A stretch of DNA of 64,000 nucleotides from Selaginella moellendorffii (lineage: Eukaryota > Streptophyta > Lycopodiopsida > Selaginellales > Selaginellaceae): positions 184,598 to 248,597 of the forward strand of contig NW_003314383.1 of the NCBI RefSeq assembly GCF_000143415.4. Direction: 5' to 3'. Positions 1 to 12,521 of this stretch are shown piece after piece (the first letter of the stretch is position 1; each line of letters opens with the position of its first letter). The notes beneath the pieces were generated by a model. It was not told where the DNA came from. It did no database searches and worked only from the letters and a program-made list of their open reading frames with translations. A program made the position numbers and the translations under genes.

Positions 1-1369
1 CTTTTTAATGAGGGAGTCCCTTATAAGAGATAAACAAAATGGTTGTTTTGTGGGAGGGTGATTCATATACAATCTTAGCAAATTTGTTCTTTTTGCTAAA
101 ATACATTGAGTGCTTAGAAATCCAAATCATTGTGGTTGCAAAAGTACTATTTACAAATATTGGTCTGGTAGAAGTGGTTTTCAGCTTTTAAATTAATTAT
201 TAAAGAGTAACCATAAAGTAAAATTTAACTCAACAGAGCGGGATATATGGGCAATTGCAAAACATTTGAACTAACTTAAAAACCACCACTTTTAATCAAA
301 GTAAAGAACATTAAGAGTTATTATAATCCACAAAACACCGCTAGATCAAATGAAAAATTCTATTTCTACATCTTTAATTTAGAAAATCTTGTTTCAACCA
401 TCTTCCTTTTGGCTATTGTTTAAAATTTGCTTTATGTTGGACTTACAATCCTCTTCCTTATTCAACATTAGATGTAAGAGATTTTCCATATTTTTTTTAT
501 CCCCTCCTCAAAATAAAAAAAGTTCTAAGACAATAGTTTTATTTAAACTAATTATAATTGTCCTCATCTTTGTCCTCACTTTATTATCATATCTACTTGA
601 TGTCACATCATCAATGTTCTATAATTTATAACTTGTTATACTTATCCTCACTCCATAATTTATATTTTTTGTCTTCACTTTAATACCACTATAACTCATA
701 TTCACTCCATCATCATGGCTATACTCCTATTTTTCCATTTACACCCTCCTTTGAAGAAAAAAAGTTTAGAGTATTAGCGAAAAGAGGAAAAAATAAATAA
801 AATTAAGGGAGAAAGGAATGTGGGAAAAGAAAAAATGGATAAAGTACTAGAAGAGGAAATTCACTATTTTTAAGGAGGAAATATAAAAATAAAAGGAATT
901 AAATATGCATGAATCTTAATAAATAAAGGACCTCATGTTATAAAAGATCCTAAAAACTAGATAATAAAGAAGTATAAATAGCCAAAAGAAACAATTTAAA
1001 AGATGGTCCATTAAAATTCAATTATAAAAGGAAAACCTTATAAACAAAAGTGTACCTTTTTTTCTATTCAGTTAAAAGTCTTAAACTACATGGAGTTATA
1101 TATCCTTTGGTTTTAGTAGTATTGGGATGGATGACCTTCTAAGAAACCCAAATTCAAAAAATTAGATTTGTTATTAAGGAAGTATTAAGTTTGACTCTAT
1201 TAGTTGGGTAAAGAAATCACACCATATGTTGAGATTAACATCTAATAAATTATCTTACTCAAAATGTAGCAAAAAACTTTCTTTATATTTCTAGTATTCC
1301 ATATGTAAAATTAACATTTTAAATTAAATATATTTCACTAATTATAAGTGTGTAAAATATAAATCCATT
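1..1369. other. AT-rich gene-free stretch
   Basis: No convincing coding signal on either strand. The few open frames are short, made of AT-rich low-complexity residues (Leu, Ile, Phe, Lys, Asn), and lack splice-consistent neighbours. Probably old decayed repeat DNA. Confidence 0.6.
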
Positions 1370-1745
1370 ATATCCAAAGTTGAGCAAAAAGTATGCCATA
1401 CAGCAATGGTCAAAGTGGCCAATGAGCATAACAATTTAGATCAAAAACTTTAATTTGGAAAGTTGAGAGTGGGAGTGGAACTCCCAAAGAAGTGTTTGAG
1501 AAACAAGTGCAAAATTATCAATAATGAGTCTTTAAAAAAAGATATAAAAAGGACTAATGTCATAACACATAGAAGCATTAAGACCGAGTTTGAGACTAAA
1601 TTTAAGACTGAGTTTAAGGTTGAGTTTGAAACTGTGTTCGAGACCAAGTCCGAGATGGAGTTTGAGGCTGAGTCTGAGAATAGGCCAAGATGGAGTCCAA
1701 TTTTGAGATTGAAACTAAGCATGAGACCAAAATTGAGACCATAAC
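1370..1745 (+). repeat. GAG-hexamer repeat element, decayed copy 1
   Basis: A lead-in (about 1,380-1,560) contains a conserved block reading gagtgggagtggaactccca, and is followed by a degenerate array of GAG-starting hexamers (about 1,580-1,745). The same order of lead-in and array occurs near 3,045 and 60,345. Many C and G positions of the 60 kb copy are T or A here, which suggests an old, deamination-decayed copy. Open frames on both strands (Glu/Thr-rich on +, Ser/Leu/Val-rich on -) follow from the 6-bp period and are not genes. Confidence 0.7.
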
Positions 1746-2563
1746 TGGTTCATATTCAATTTTGAGACTAAGATAAAAAAAAAAGGGCAAACTGACTTGG
1801 TCAAGGTGACTAAGTGGGAAGGACACCCAAGTGAAATGATATATAACAATATAATAATATTGTGAGTCCAAGAAAATAATCTCCAAGAAAGAAAGAACCT
1901 ATAAAAGGGTTGTAAAATTGGGCCATAAATAGTGTAAACAATAGAAATGTTATAGAAACTTACTAAAGGTGAACACCCTTTGGATTTGAGTGTTTGTTAT
2001 GAAGCAAAAAGGATATCTCAAGGAGGAAGTAACAATCTTGGGTTGTTTGGTGTAATAATTGAAAGATAAGAGTAAAAGATTAGTGAGAAAAAATGGGCCT
2101 TAAAAATTATTGAAGGGGATCTAAATGATAACTTTTGCTAATGGATTGTGGGAAAAGTAATAGGTTTCTAAGGTATGGGATTTCAAATGCTCCAATTTAA
2201 CAAAAGGTAAAAGCTATAGAAAGCTAGCAACAATATAGTCAAATGATAAGGCCAAAAATAACCCTAATACAAATTATAGATAAGTGGAATTTAATGCTTA
2301 AATTAGCATGAAATAAAATAGATGATGGTGATATCCTCAAGTAAAGAACTCTTTAGGATGGAAAAGTGGAATTTGCATTACATGTGCAATGGAAAGTGTT
2401 ATAAATATCTAAAAAATCAATATGAGAAGTCAAAAGTTATAAGTTATATTGATATGGTTTGACACTCCAGAATGAGTAGTAAAATTAAGATAAAGAAGGT
2501 GTCTTTAAAGGGTTTAGTAGGATCTAAACCAACAAAGTGAGAGAACCATTATAAGTGATTTAT
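1746..2563. other. AT-rich gene-free stretch
   Basis: Unique-looking AT-rich DNA between the first GAG-hexamer copy and the MITE. No coding or structural RNA signal was seen. Confidence 0.5.
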
Positions 2564-2567
2564 TGAG

Positions 2568-2856
2568 ATGCTTTATTTCGTTAAAGTGGGACTTATTCAG
2601 TAAAGTGGGACATTAATTAGCATGTGTCCACATGCCATTTCCTAGTACTTAATTAATATTTATTAATATTTCTATCAGTTTTTTAATTTTTTTTTTTTAT
2701 ATTTCACAATATTATAACACAAAATCATATGAAAAGTTTTTAATTTATAAATTATAAAGTTAAAACTTCAATTTTTTATTGTTGTTATAAAAATGGCATG
2801 TGGCCACACACCATAAGTGGGATAATGAAAAGTCCCACTTTAACGAAATAAAGCAT
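2568..2856. mobile_element. 289-bp MITE with 27-bp perfect terminal inverted repeats
   Basis: The left end (2,568-2,594) starts atgctttatttcgttaaagt and the right end (2,830-2,856) is its exact reverse complement over 27 bases. A further inverted segment inside (around gtgtccacatgccattt and its complement near 2,792) extends the hairpin. Both ends are flanked by the 4-bp direct repeat TGAG (2,564-2,567 and 2,857-2,860), a candidate target-site duplication. There is no coding capacity. The perfect ends in an otherwise decayed area suggest fairly recent insertion. The superfamily is not assigned. Confidence 0.85.
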
Positions 2857-3044
2857 TGAGTCTTTAAGTTGGAGGGTCTATCCTTTTTAAAAGATGTGGA
2901 AGGCATGATGAACATTCAATGATAAACTATTGATGAATAGTAGTTTGGTGCAAAAGATAAAAATGGTAATTCATAATGAGGTTACTTTAAAAAATAACTT
3001 ATCATTTGATAAAGATATTGAACTTTGTTTATAGGTGGTAGAGT

Positions 3045-4260
3045 TGTAAGACACAATTCCTTAAATCCTAAAGTAGAGCTAAAAGCATGCTATATAGCAA
3101 TGACTGAAACAAAAATCCAACAAGCATAACATGTTTAGACAACTTGGAAAGTCAAGAACAAGAGTGGAACTCTCAAACAAGCACGAGGCAATTGATAGTC
3201 AGGTGATCGAAAGGGAGACAAGAAGGATTGACACATGGAAGTGTCGAGACCAAGTTTGAGACCAAGTCCAAAGCCAAGTCTAAATCTGAGGCCAAGTTCG
3301 AGATGGAGGCTGAGACTAAATCTGAGATGGAGTTTGAGTTTGAGACCAAGACTAAAACTAGGTTCAAGACTGACACTTAGACCAACTCCAAATCTAAGTT
3401 CAAGTTTGAGTCTGAGTTTGAGTTCGAGAGTGAAAGCCTACAACCATCATTTAGGAGGTTTATAAGTCCCCATAGGATAGTAAAAGGAAAACTCCAATAA
3501 AACTAGTGGGGTCAGAAAAGAATAGTGTGACCAAGGAAGATTACACTGATATGGTGGGTGATGATATAACTATTAGGAGTCTAAAGTTAGAATAAATATA
3601 GATGGAGAAATAGGATAGTTTAGTGAAGTATTCAAGAGTTAATTCTAACTCCTTTAGGAGGTCAATTTGGGGAATTTACTAGCCTTCAATAATAATTTTA
3701 AAGCCATCCCAATGTTACACTTGATCCAAGTGCTTTACATATTTAGTCTCATATCAAACATTCAAAGGTACCTATAATATATTAGCCTCTAAAACTAAAA
3801 TTATATCCATTCCCTTTATTGTATTAGTAGTCTAAGACCAATACTATAATCTTGTCTTTTCAAGATTGGGGCATTTATCCATGTGTGGTTATCTCATAAC
3901 TACATTTTAGCATCCTTAGAATGTATAATCATATCTTTAATTACCAAACAAGAGAATCATTCCTCTTCCTTTTAAAAGTTTAGGACTTTTGGATGACATT
4001 TCAAAACACTGCGGCCTAATGTAAACTTTGTGGGTACTCCCTCCACTTTCTGCCACTAGGGTGCCCCAACCATCTAGCTAGGGCAAAGTTCCAATGAACC
4101 ATATAAGATATCCAAGTAAGTAATGCTATCCACATTTAGATTAAGAGTATTAACCATTTAGGATTTATGGAGGTCGTGAGTGAAACTCCTTTAAGTGGTC
4201 AAATGTGTGGCTAATTGACTAATATAGAATGGATAATTTAGTCATCTATAGAGTGATAGT
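3045..4260 (+). repeat. GAG-hexamer repeat element, decayed copy 2
   Basis: Aligns by eye to the 60 kb copy over several separated blocks: the start (gtaagacacaattcc against gtgagacacaaaatcc), the gagtggaactc block, the hexamer array (about 3,235-3,440), a trailing block with caagagttaattctaactcc against caagagccagctctagttcc, and a final block near 4,150-4,250 (tttatggaggtcgtgagtga). Differences are mostly C-to-T and G-to-A. No gene is encoded; the frames in the array come from the 6-bp period. Confidence 0.75.
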
Positions 4261-4849
4261 AAAAAAATTTATTTATTATTGTTGCAAAGTTTTTTCATTC
4301 CCCTATTATAGAGTTTTAATAATTTTAAGGAGAATAAAAAACACTAAACTTGACATTAGATTTAGAGAATAATAAAAGTCAAAATTGATCAATATGCCAA
4401 GAGAAGAAAAAATGACTATAGATGAAGAAGAAACACTAAAAATACAAGAAGGTAAAAAATAAATAGTTAGGAAACAAGAAAAAGATAAATAAAAATAATT
4501 ATATATAAGAAAAAAATGGCTGGATTTAAATATAAAAGGAAAGAGCCTATAAATAAGAGTGCACCCTTTTTCTAATCTATTAAAGGTCTTTAATTAAATA
4601 TGAATTAGTTAAACACTTGGATCTTGGGTTCTATACTACGAAGTTCACATTAAAGAGGTTATATATGGTATTAGAGAGGTTTAAAAGGTTAGCTACATGT
4701 TGAAATTTATATCTAGCCAAAAAAAATTTCAGATACTAAAAATAGTAATAATAATTTACAATATATGATTATTATTATCAAATTAGCATTATTAATATTA
4801 TTATATTAATAGTGAGGGTAACGATGCATGAATTGTAGCCTCCAACAAC
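4261..4849. other. AT-rich gene-free stretch
   Basis: Contains AT/ATT-rich low-complexity tracts near 4,740-4,810. No coding signal was recognised. Confidence 0.5.
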
Positions 4850-5110
4850 ATAACAATGGCAAGACATGGTAGAAACAAAAAATACAATGAAGATTGACAG
4901 AAGAATCTAATGAAACACAATAACAGATTTAGATCAGAAAATAAGAATGAAAGCATAATCCATAAATCAAAGCAAAGAACTTACTAGCACCTTTCCCTTC
5001 AGTGACAATTTATATAGTGCCCCTCTCATCCACCAATGCGAGTGCTATTAATTGGGATAAAAATGCTTATATACATGAATGTATGGACCATATTTAAACT
5101 CAATGATATA
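4850..5110 (-). repeat. LTR-like dispersed repeat, reverse orientation
   Basis: Matches 8,580-8,930 by eye (the agaacaaaa, gacaatttatatagtgcc, caatgcgagtgc and cttatatac blocks in order) and, on the opposite strand, the segments at 51,930-52,190 and 58,570-58,830. The 58.6 kb copy lies just upstream of gypsy gag remnants, so this is probably a solo or truncated LTR of that family. Confidence 0.5.
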
Positions 5111-5139
5111 GATTTTATTATTCATGTTAAAAGATTTAG

Positions 5140-5567
5140 TTCCACCTAATCTTGTATTAAAGAAAAGCATCCATTGCCTTAAAAACATTTTGATCCATAT
5201 ATTTGAGGATCCCACAGCCATAATAGTGTTCTCTAGAAAGTGGGAAATACTATTCAGGATGCCCACTGAAGTGACAGTTCAGATTCCTGTACATTAAAAC
5301 AAGAATCCTCCATTGACGGGAGCATTGGCTGCTAGTTCTATCTTGGATGTTCTTTGCAATCTCCTCCCGTACAGCTTTATGAGACAATCTTCTGGCCTTT
5401 GCAAGTGTTCCTGGACCTTACGTATCAAGGCCATATGCTCCTCTTTGCTCCATCCTCCATGACACTTGATCGGCTCCTCTGGTCCCTATCAGAATACATT
5501 CAAATTCATGCTACAAATATTTAATCAAAGGAATACCTTGTGCAGGCGTTCCATTTCCATTGCACCC
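5140..5567 (-). pseudogene. SANT/trihelix-like gene fragment, copy A
   Basis: On the minus strand this encodes pieces resembling plant trihelix or Myb/SANT-like proteins: GGWSKEEHMALIRKVQ (a Trp, acidic and helix pattern), then LYGRRLQRTSKIE, then a fragment matching the ISHFLEN / GIL.HMN.DIFE part of the related copy at 12.7 kb. Stops and frameshifts separate the pieces. The DNA is nearly collinear with 12,716-13,149, so one is a segmental duplicate of the other. The family call rests on pattern only. Confidence 0.5.
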
Positions 5568-5719
5568 AGCCAGAACCACGTTTTTATAAACCCAGCTATT
5601 ATTAATAAGAAACACAAAAGTTTATACTTACACATATACATATAGAAGCCATCTTTTCTTTGATTCATGGCCGCGAAGGTGTATGCCCTAATGTCTAAGA
5701 ATTCAGATCTCTTACAGTT

Positions 5720-6480
5720 AAGACTGGTTAAGAAGACCAATTCCTCGTCCAAGTGGCCACAATACTCCCAAGTTCTTCTCCACCAAATGAAACACTAACA
5801 GAGGATACATGCAGTTGGAGACAACGATCACATCACCTGCTAGATGGGCCATCCACTCTTCACCATGAATGTCAATTTCACCAAGTGGCCACTCACCACC
5901 AAGTATTTCCCAGATGAGAGTATGGCTGAGTGTGAGCCATTTACCAAGCTCTTCATCCTTCTCTAGCATGCTTAGAGCCTCTTTGTATCCCATATCTGTC
6001 ACCTTCCCTATGAACAAGCAAAATCCTTCTTCCTCTTGAAAACATCGAACAGGCACCCAGCTTCCGGAGCCAGAATTGTACTAGAGAATGTAGGCCACAT
6101 CCTCTTCATCAGTGATGTTGAGCACTACAATCCGATAGATCCCTATCTCAAGATCCACATCCATTGCCTTGATCAAGAAAACCTTCTCAGTACACTGAAG
6201 CACCTTCCAAGAGTTTGTGAGCGGATTGCCCACAGCCAGAGACCGTGAGTGCCTTCCGTCTCCGGCCACCCAGCAAGCGTGCCACAAACGAGCCCATTTG
6301 CCATGACATGGCTCTCAAACATTGGAGGGAACTCCAAGCGGGCCGAGAGGCAGCGATTATGGCTTGAGTGGTCGGCTGGAGAAAGGGCGCTAGAGGACTG
6401 TGGATTGGGCGCCACGGGAGAGAATCATCCGGACCACCCAGGGAATGCCATGATGCTGTTCCTTCCCGTGGCGATCTAGA
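5720..6480 (-). pseudogene. Broken F-box-type protein gene
   Basis: Minus-strand pieces in several frames resemble the F-box-associated region of plant F-box proteins: MANGLVCGTLAGW, then LAVGNPLTNSWKVL (the typical 'GNPLT..W' signature), then IGIYRIVVLNI, then FCLFIGKVTDMGYKEAL and WEILGGEWPLGEIDIHG with EEWMAHLAGDVIVVSN. The frame changes at least at about 6,290 and about 6,060, so no intact protein is possible without splicing that was not found. A possible F-box-like piece (MDILLRMRVPSTTF) lies just upstream at about 6,490-6,540. It sits between two SANT-like fragments. Confidence 0.55.
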
Positions 6481-6552
6481 AACGAGCGAGAGGAAAGAAT
6501 GTGGTACTAGGCACTCGCATTCGCAGGAGGATGTCCATAAGCAATTCCTGCT

Positions 6553-6840
6553 CCTTATCAAGGAAACCATTCATTGCCTCAAAAATCTCTTGGTCCATAT
6601 GCACAAGGATCACCCATGACCATTCACCAAATTGCTGCTCTTCAGAGAATGGGAAATAGTCTGCAATGTACTGTATGTGACAACTAGACCTTCCATCTTG
6701 TCCTGCCATTGAACATAGAACAACAAGCTTCTCCTTTCTTCCTGGCACAGCCAGTATGCATGGTGCTAAGGCTATATAGTCTGCTTTCGTCTGCTTGATT
6801 GGCTGCTCTAGTCCTTGTCATCGCCTTGTTCCCACTTTCT
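6553..6840 (-). pseudogene. SANT/trihelix-like gene fragment, diverged copy
   Basis: A minus-strand frame (6,748 downwards) carries HIQYIADYFPFSEEQQ and ILVHMDQEIFEAMNGFLDKE. These correspond piece by piece to FSKHPEQYFPLSREQYYG and ILKHMNRDIFEVVDAFI of the 12.7 kb copy. It is more diverged than the 5.1 and 12.7 kb pair. The N-terminal part is missing and it runs directly into F-box-like sequence. Confidence 0.45.
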
Positions 6841-8579
6841 ATTGCAACATGAAGAAATTAAAAGAATTTAATTTAGGGTCGACTATAGTACACATAATTA
6901 TTAAATATGTCTCTTGGATAAATCTATTATTTAGTTTTCAAGTTTTAAGTTGAATATAAAGTTGAAATATATGTTATGAAATATTTTTTCTTAGTGAGAA
7001 TAAATCTAATTATGAGTGCTAGGGATATAGGAATAGGTATATTAATTGAGGTTTAGACCCGTGCTTATATACAAAAATGGATGGATTACATTCACTCTGA
7101 AATATATAGTCTATATGTTTTAGTATTATAATTAGTGTACTACTTAGACAGGGTAATAAATGTATATACATCCATATATTTATAAACATTATACCATCCT
7201 CCTCTCTAGAAGATGAAAAAGTGATGACAATAAATTAAATGAAATATCTAGAGCTTTTGTTGGATGATTACAAACTACTATAAGAATCTGAAACTCTTAC
7301 AAAATTACTAAAAAAATTGTTGACAACTATAACTGAAACAAAACCTAGAGTCATGGCATAAGCATCAGTCAATTATAGAATCCCGATGAACTAATTACAA
7401 CTCTATATGCAATTGCTAAATGCTTAAATCAATATCAAAATCATAATTTTGAACCAAAATAAGGGACTTTAAGAGCCATTGCAATCTATAAAGCACCATT
7501 GCAAAAAATAATATATCCCATCTCTAAGTTTATTTGTTGACAATCCTCCAATACCATCATTAACTTAGACTTATGACCATAAGTAAAATTTACCTCTTCG
7601 TATTTGTTTAGCATTGTATATAGGAAATTGAACTCACTCCATTTATCCTCTATATCCTTTTTATTATAAGTAACTAAAAAGAATGATTTGAAAAATAATC
7701 TATAGGATTCAAATATAAAAGGAAAGGGTTTATGAATAAAAGTGCACCCCCTTTTCTAACTAACCTTTTCAACATATAACTCACATTGATTAATGGAAAA
7801 ATTAATAAAAATGTCTACACTTCTAAAGGAACAAATAGATAAAACAAAGACTTTCAATAACACTCATAATTAAAGACATACACTCAATTTGAAACTCTAG
7901 CCAAAGTGATTTAACCCTTGGAACAAGGGAATATTCAACACCAAAATTGATCAAAAACACTACTAATGAATAAAAGTAAGATTCTCAACTTCATGCACAT
8001 ATGTAACATCTAAACTAATATGAGGACATAAAACATTTAACTCAACACTGGACTAAAAATGAGAATTATAAGAGTCATAAATGATTAGTGTGCAAAGAGA
8101 AGAAAACACTATAGATAAGAAAGAAATTGAAAATGTGGCTCAAGCTGATAAATAAAAAAAGGTTAGGAAAGAGTAAAAGGTAAAGAGAAATAATCAAATG
8201 ACAAATTGAAGGATTAACACCTACCTCGTGAAATCTCCACTTCATCTCCAAAGTTATCTTCATAATAATTAAGTTTGTCAAAATGATTTGGAATCCACTT
8301 GGGTTTATACACATCGTCTTCCCATAAATTTGATCCTTGAATATTTTCCAAAAATTAGACTGCATCATCCATAACTCACTAATCGATATCACACTTATGC
8401 TTCATCTTAACCAAAGATGGTAGAACAGGACAAACCATATAATCATATCCCACAAAAGTTGGAGATGGTAGCACACCAAAGATGAATATAGCACCAATAT
8501 AATCACACTTCACAGCATAAAAAGTTTAATCCAACAGAATAGTATTAATAGCCTTAAGTGATGTACTTTTTAATTGATG
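6841..8579. other. AT-rich gene-free stretch
   Basis: No supported gene. Around 7,030-7,120 there is a short match to the LTR-like repeat (gaggtttagacccgtgcttatatac). The 105-residue minus frame near 8,075-8,392 is hydrophobic low-complexity sequence without family resemblance. Confidence 0.5.
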
Positions 8580-9000
8580 ATAGGATGGCATAGTAGAAGA
8601 AGAGAATGCAATGAAAATCAAAAGAAAGAATAAATCTAACCACAGTAATAGCTAAAGTTCTAGATTTTGCAAAAAACTAATATACATCTAAATCTAAAAG
8701 AGAATGAAGGAATAAGAACAAAAAGCACAATCCCAAATACTAAAGTAAAACATTGTTAAAAAATTTTGCTCTTTAGGGACAAATTGTAATGCTTCTCATC
8801 TCCATTAATGTGAGTGCATGAAATATGGAAATGAAATACAAAAATGTGCATATCAATTAGCTCAAAAACTTTAGCTTATATACAAAAGTGAGTGGTCCAA
8901 ATTAAAATTAATCTTACAGCTACCAAAATTTTACTATATTAATATTAGTATACAGCATCATAGCTGTACACTTGGGCCTCGCATAACAATTTTAAAATAA
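8580..9000 (-). repeat. LTR-like dispersed repeat, reverse orientation
   Basis: Second reverse-oriented copy of the repeat at 4,850-5,110. It runs through gggacaaattgtaatgcttc, ccattaatgtgagtgc, caattagctcaaaaacttta and gagtggtccaaattaa. The reverse complement matches 58,590-58,830 and 51,930-52,190 in the same block order. Confidence 0.55.
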
Positions 9001-9036
9001 TATAACATAGTATAACAATTATTATTATTTAGTAAC

Positions 9037-9059
9037 AGAGAGAGAGAGAGAGAGAGAGA
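9037..9059. repeat. (AG)n microsatellite
   Basis: An uninterrupted dinucleotide run of about 11-12 AG units in intergenic DNA. Confidence 0.9.
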
Positions 9060-9955
9060 AACCAATTAGATCCATTGGTATAGCTTTGTAAACCAAACTC
9101 ATCAATTAAAAGAGTGATGATGTTAATGTATGTGTATAAACAAAAGAGAATCCATTGTGTTCCACTGTAATTCTTGCAAGAAATTGAAGTATGAGATGAT
9201 GTGTAAGTAAGAAATTATAAAATAAAGAAGACAATGTAATAATATACTTATAATTTTGCAATTTTCCTTCCTCCAAGTGAATTCTTAAGAGGTCACCAAC
9301 TAAGGTTTTTGTGAGGCATCATCCAATGAAGATCTCCAGAAAGACTATGTTACTGTTGAATATTGTTGGAGAAAAAATAACAATTTCAAATATTTAAAAA
9401 CAAAAACTAAACTGTCAGAATTTACTAAAAATCCTAGACATGTTAATCTAATTGCATATTAACTGTTAGATGGTAGACTATATTAAAACATTATTCCCAT
9501 TATCCTACAGATTATTCGTGGTAAAAAGCGTCTGCCACGTGGAGATTCGGATTAACTGTTTCCTTGCTGCGAAGAGCCCTAAAAACGTTATGGCGGGGCG
9601 GTGGTTCTTCCTTCTTCCATCGGTAACCGCTCTCCGCGATTGCTGCGCGCCATAGAAAAATTGTTTAGATTGTGATTGTCTCTCAATGCAGCATTCGAGT
9701 TCTTCTCTCCAGGGTTTCTATCAGTGATGTTATTGTCGCCCCGTATTTCTCATTTTCACGCAGCGGCATTCTAATCGCTAAAGCATCAAGAAATCTCAGC
9801 TCGTTTGAGTAGTTGCTGACTAAATTTCTTCTTTTCTTTCTTTTCTTCAGCGAATTTTAGGAAGCTCCGAAGAACACACCCGGGTCGTGTAAGAATTTTT
9901 CATCTCTTGACATGATGGTGATAGTTGTTTATTTTTTTCAGAGGCGGTGCTGGCT

Positions 9956-11749
9956 ATGGCTGAAATCACTTCATCTTACAGTGTTGTGGACACCGACCAT
10001 GAATTCGCATTTCCGCAAGCCTCGAAACAAGAAAGCAAGGCTCTTGATGCTCCAGAAAAGGATCAAAGTAGCTGCCTGAATGCTTCACCAGACGAAATCC
10101 TTGAGCTTCTTAAAGGAGACCACTCTTGCGAGGCAACCAAACTCATCGAGGAGTCTGGAATGATCGAAGTGGATGAAGCTCCCTCGGAAGATCGAATGCA
10201 TGCCTCGACGATGGTGTACAGCTTCATTGGTGATCCGGGTGCCTCTTTTCTGGGAAACGTTGACACCAAAGAGCGTGACTGGGTTTCTATCCCAGCTCCG
10301 GTTAAACCAGAAGATCAAGCTGCTTCTATCGTCTACGATCAAGACACTCTCGCAAAATCGCCAGAAAACACAGGATGGATTTCCGTGGACGTGCCTGGCC
10401 ATCAGAAACAATCCGACGATACGTGCTCGGTACCGTGCTCGCTGGTGGAATGGATAACTGTGGACATGCCTCCGAAAACTGGACAAGCTGACGCATCGAC
10501 GAAGCGAGGCATGCAGTATAGCGAGCATGTTTGCGTCAGCTTCTCGGAGAGAACTCAACAAAACTCCGGGGGTCACAAGTACTACTCGGCTGCCAGTTCG
10601 CAAGCTTGCGGCATTGGACCGGTTCCAAGGACACGCAAAAGGCGAACGATTTCTGGGAAGATCAGAGCAAGAATAGAAGCACTTGAGAATTCATTCCGAC
10701 AGGTAAAACAGTTCGAACAGGTTTCATTTACCTTTGTAACATTGCTGTACGCACAGGAGCTAGACCGCTTGAATTCCCCGCTCACGAAAGTGAAAAACAG
10801 AAGAATTCACGAGGGTCTGAGACGTGGAGCTGCCGCAGCTGTTGCCATTGACGAGGGAGGAGTGCCAAACTTTAAGGAAGTGCAGCAAAGAATAAAGCGG
10901 CTGAGTTTGTGCGAGGAGAAGCCACCGAGGCCAATCCATCAGCTCGGTCGATTCGAAAGCCAGGCAGCGACGTTCCCAGCGACGTTCCGGTCTCAAGTGC
11001 CGGAAACTGTCATTAGCGAGTGCCAAAGCTCGCAAGCTAACAGTGACGGGTCCTCCATGGTCCCGGAAACAAGTAACGAAGTGAAAAACGTTTCCGAGCA
11101 GCTATTGCCTGAACTAAACCGTGGAGTGGAGCCCGATGATGAGCCAGTGAAACCGGATAATTTCGAGGATGAAGAATGGGAGCTCGCAGGAAAAAACGGT
11201 GCACAGCCAGACCAAGAAAAAGAGGTAATTATATGTTTACTTTTCTCTCGCTGAAGTCTTCGTGCCTTCTTCACAGTTTGAACTTGAAGGAGTTCCAGTG
11301 GAATTGACAGAGGGAATTCCCAAGTGCAAGAATCAAACTTCTGTGGGTGGATTGGTTAAGCAGGTAAACCGGCCACCTGAGAGCTTTTCGTATGTGTTCC
11401 AGTTTATTCAGTCCGTGTTTACTAGCTTACAGGTTATCAGTGGAGCAGCGCTACTGGCAGGACTCATATTTTTGTGGCCAAGGGGTAACAACTTGATCTG
11501 GAGGTGCGCGGGTGGATTAGAGTTTCTTTTTGCAAATTTGCCTCTTTCTTTCCACAGTTTCTTCGTGTTTATATTTTGCTTGCTACTCCCGGGGACTTGA
11601 TCTTTCTGACCATTGTGTTTTGTTCTTTGCTCGCGTCCCTGTTGTTCGTAAAGGGCTCCTCAGAAAAGGAAGAGGCAAGCATAAGAGACTTTCGTTATCT
11701 CAAGTTTAATCGTATTAACGTGACAATGTGTGTAGGTACAACGTGGTGA
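9956..11749 (+). CDS. Unknown protein with a possible C-terminal membrane segment
   Basis: Family not recognised. The start is the ATG at 9,956. A possible 5'-UTR intron ends just upstream (ttttttcag at about 9,940). Exons supported by frame and splice sites: 9,956-10,702, 10,757-11,224 and 11,277-11,363, then one beginning at 11,433. The first intron (54 bp) has no stop and is a multiple of three, so its retention would stay in frame. The long N-terminal part is acidic and Ser-rich with no hydrophobic stretch. The middle has a basic patch (RTRKRRTISGKIRARIEALE) then a Lys/Arg-rich segment. The exon at 11,433 encodes a hydrophobic stretch (ISGAALLAGLIFLW), and hydrophobic codons follow near 11,540-11,640, so the protein may be tail-anchored. 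The 3' exon structure is uncertain and the end given is a guess. Confidence 0.6.
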
Positions 11750-12521
11750 CGAAGGCAAGCTCGTATCAGGAAATTGCTTCTTACAGTGACTACAAGAAAT
11801 CGCCAGGAAACCGGTTTAATCTGGAAGTAAGAACCCAAGCTAAATTGCTCTAATCTGAGTTTATCTTCGTGCAAGTGTTTCAAGGGATGAAAGTAGCACA
11901 ATTCATTGGACTTTCATAACAAATAGAATTACTATCAGTTTAGTTCACGGGGAGATCTCTTTCCACATTAGCTCAAATCACAATGCTCAATTACAGAAAA
12001 ACGCTGTAGCGTGGGCTTACTGTTAAGTGTTGCTAGATCCAATTCAGACTTGTGAAACTCCAAAGATTCTTGCTGTAAGGACAAAAGTTCGGGAGAAGGG
12101 AATTGTCTTCAAATAACAGGGTAAATGTTTCAAGCACTAATAGTTTCTCAATCTTATTGTCGGGGAAGCCCGCAAAGGTTCTAGCCATTAATTAGTCTGT
12201 AAGTCAAGGAGCTTTAGAATCAACTTTGACACGAACGCAAGTAATTACAGATCTAAAACGCAGCTTTCGCATGCCCGTGGGAATCCTTTGGTCCTCTTTT
12301 AGCAGCCGATAGTAGAAGTATTTTGATTTTCCAGAAAAGCTGGGGACCAAATAGATTGGGTTGAATTGGACACGGCAAAAGATACAAAGTGGTGTTCCTT
12401 AAGTCTCTAATCTCGTAGCTTCACGACGAGTATCAACGTGTTCCAAAAGCGTGATTGGTTCCATGGGGGAATGTGCGTTAAGGCTTTGATATTAATCTTT
12501 TTCTCTTGATGTTATGTAATT
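11750..12521. other. Intergenic stretch
   Basis: Contains the possible last exon or 3' UTR of the preceding gene (a frame reading NVVTKASSYQEIASYSDYKK starts near 11,742). Beyond about 11,900 no coding or RNA signal was recognised until the tRNA. Confidence 0.4.

Noticed and set aside
1463-1744. Glu/Thr-rich plus frame near the window start
   Set aside because: Part of the decayed GAG-hexamer repeat.
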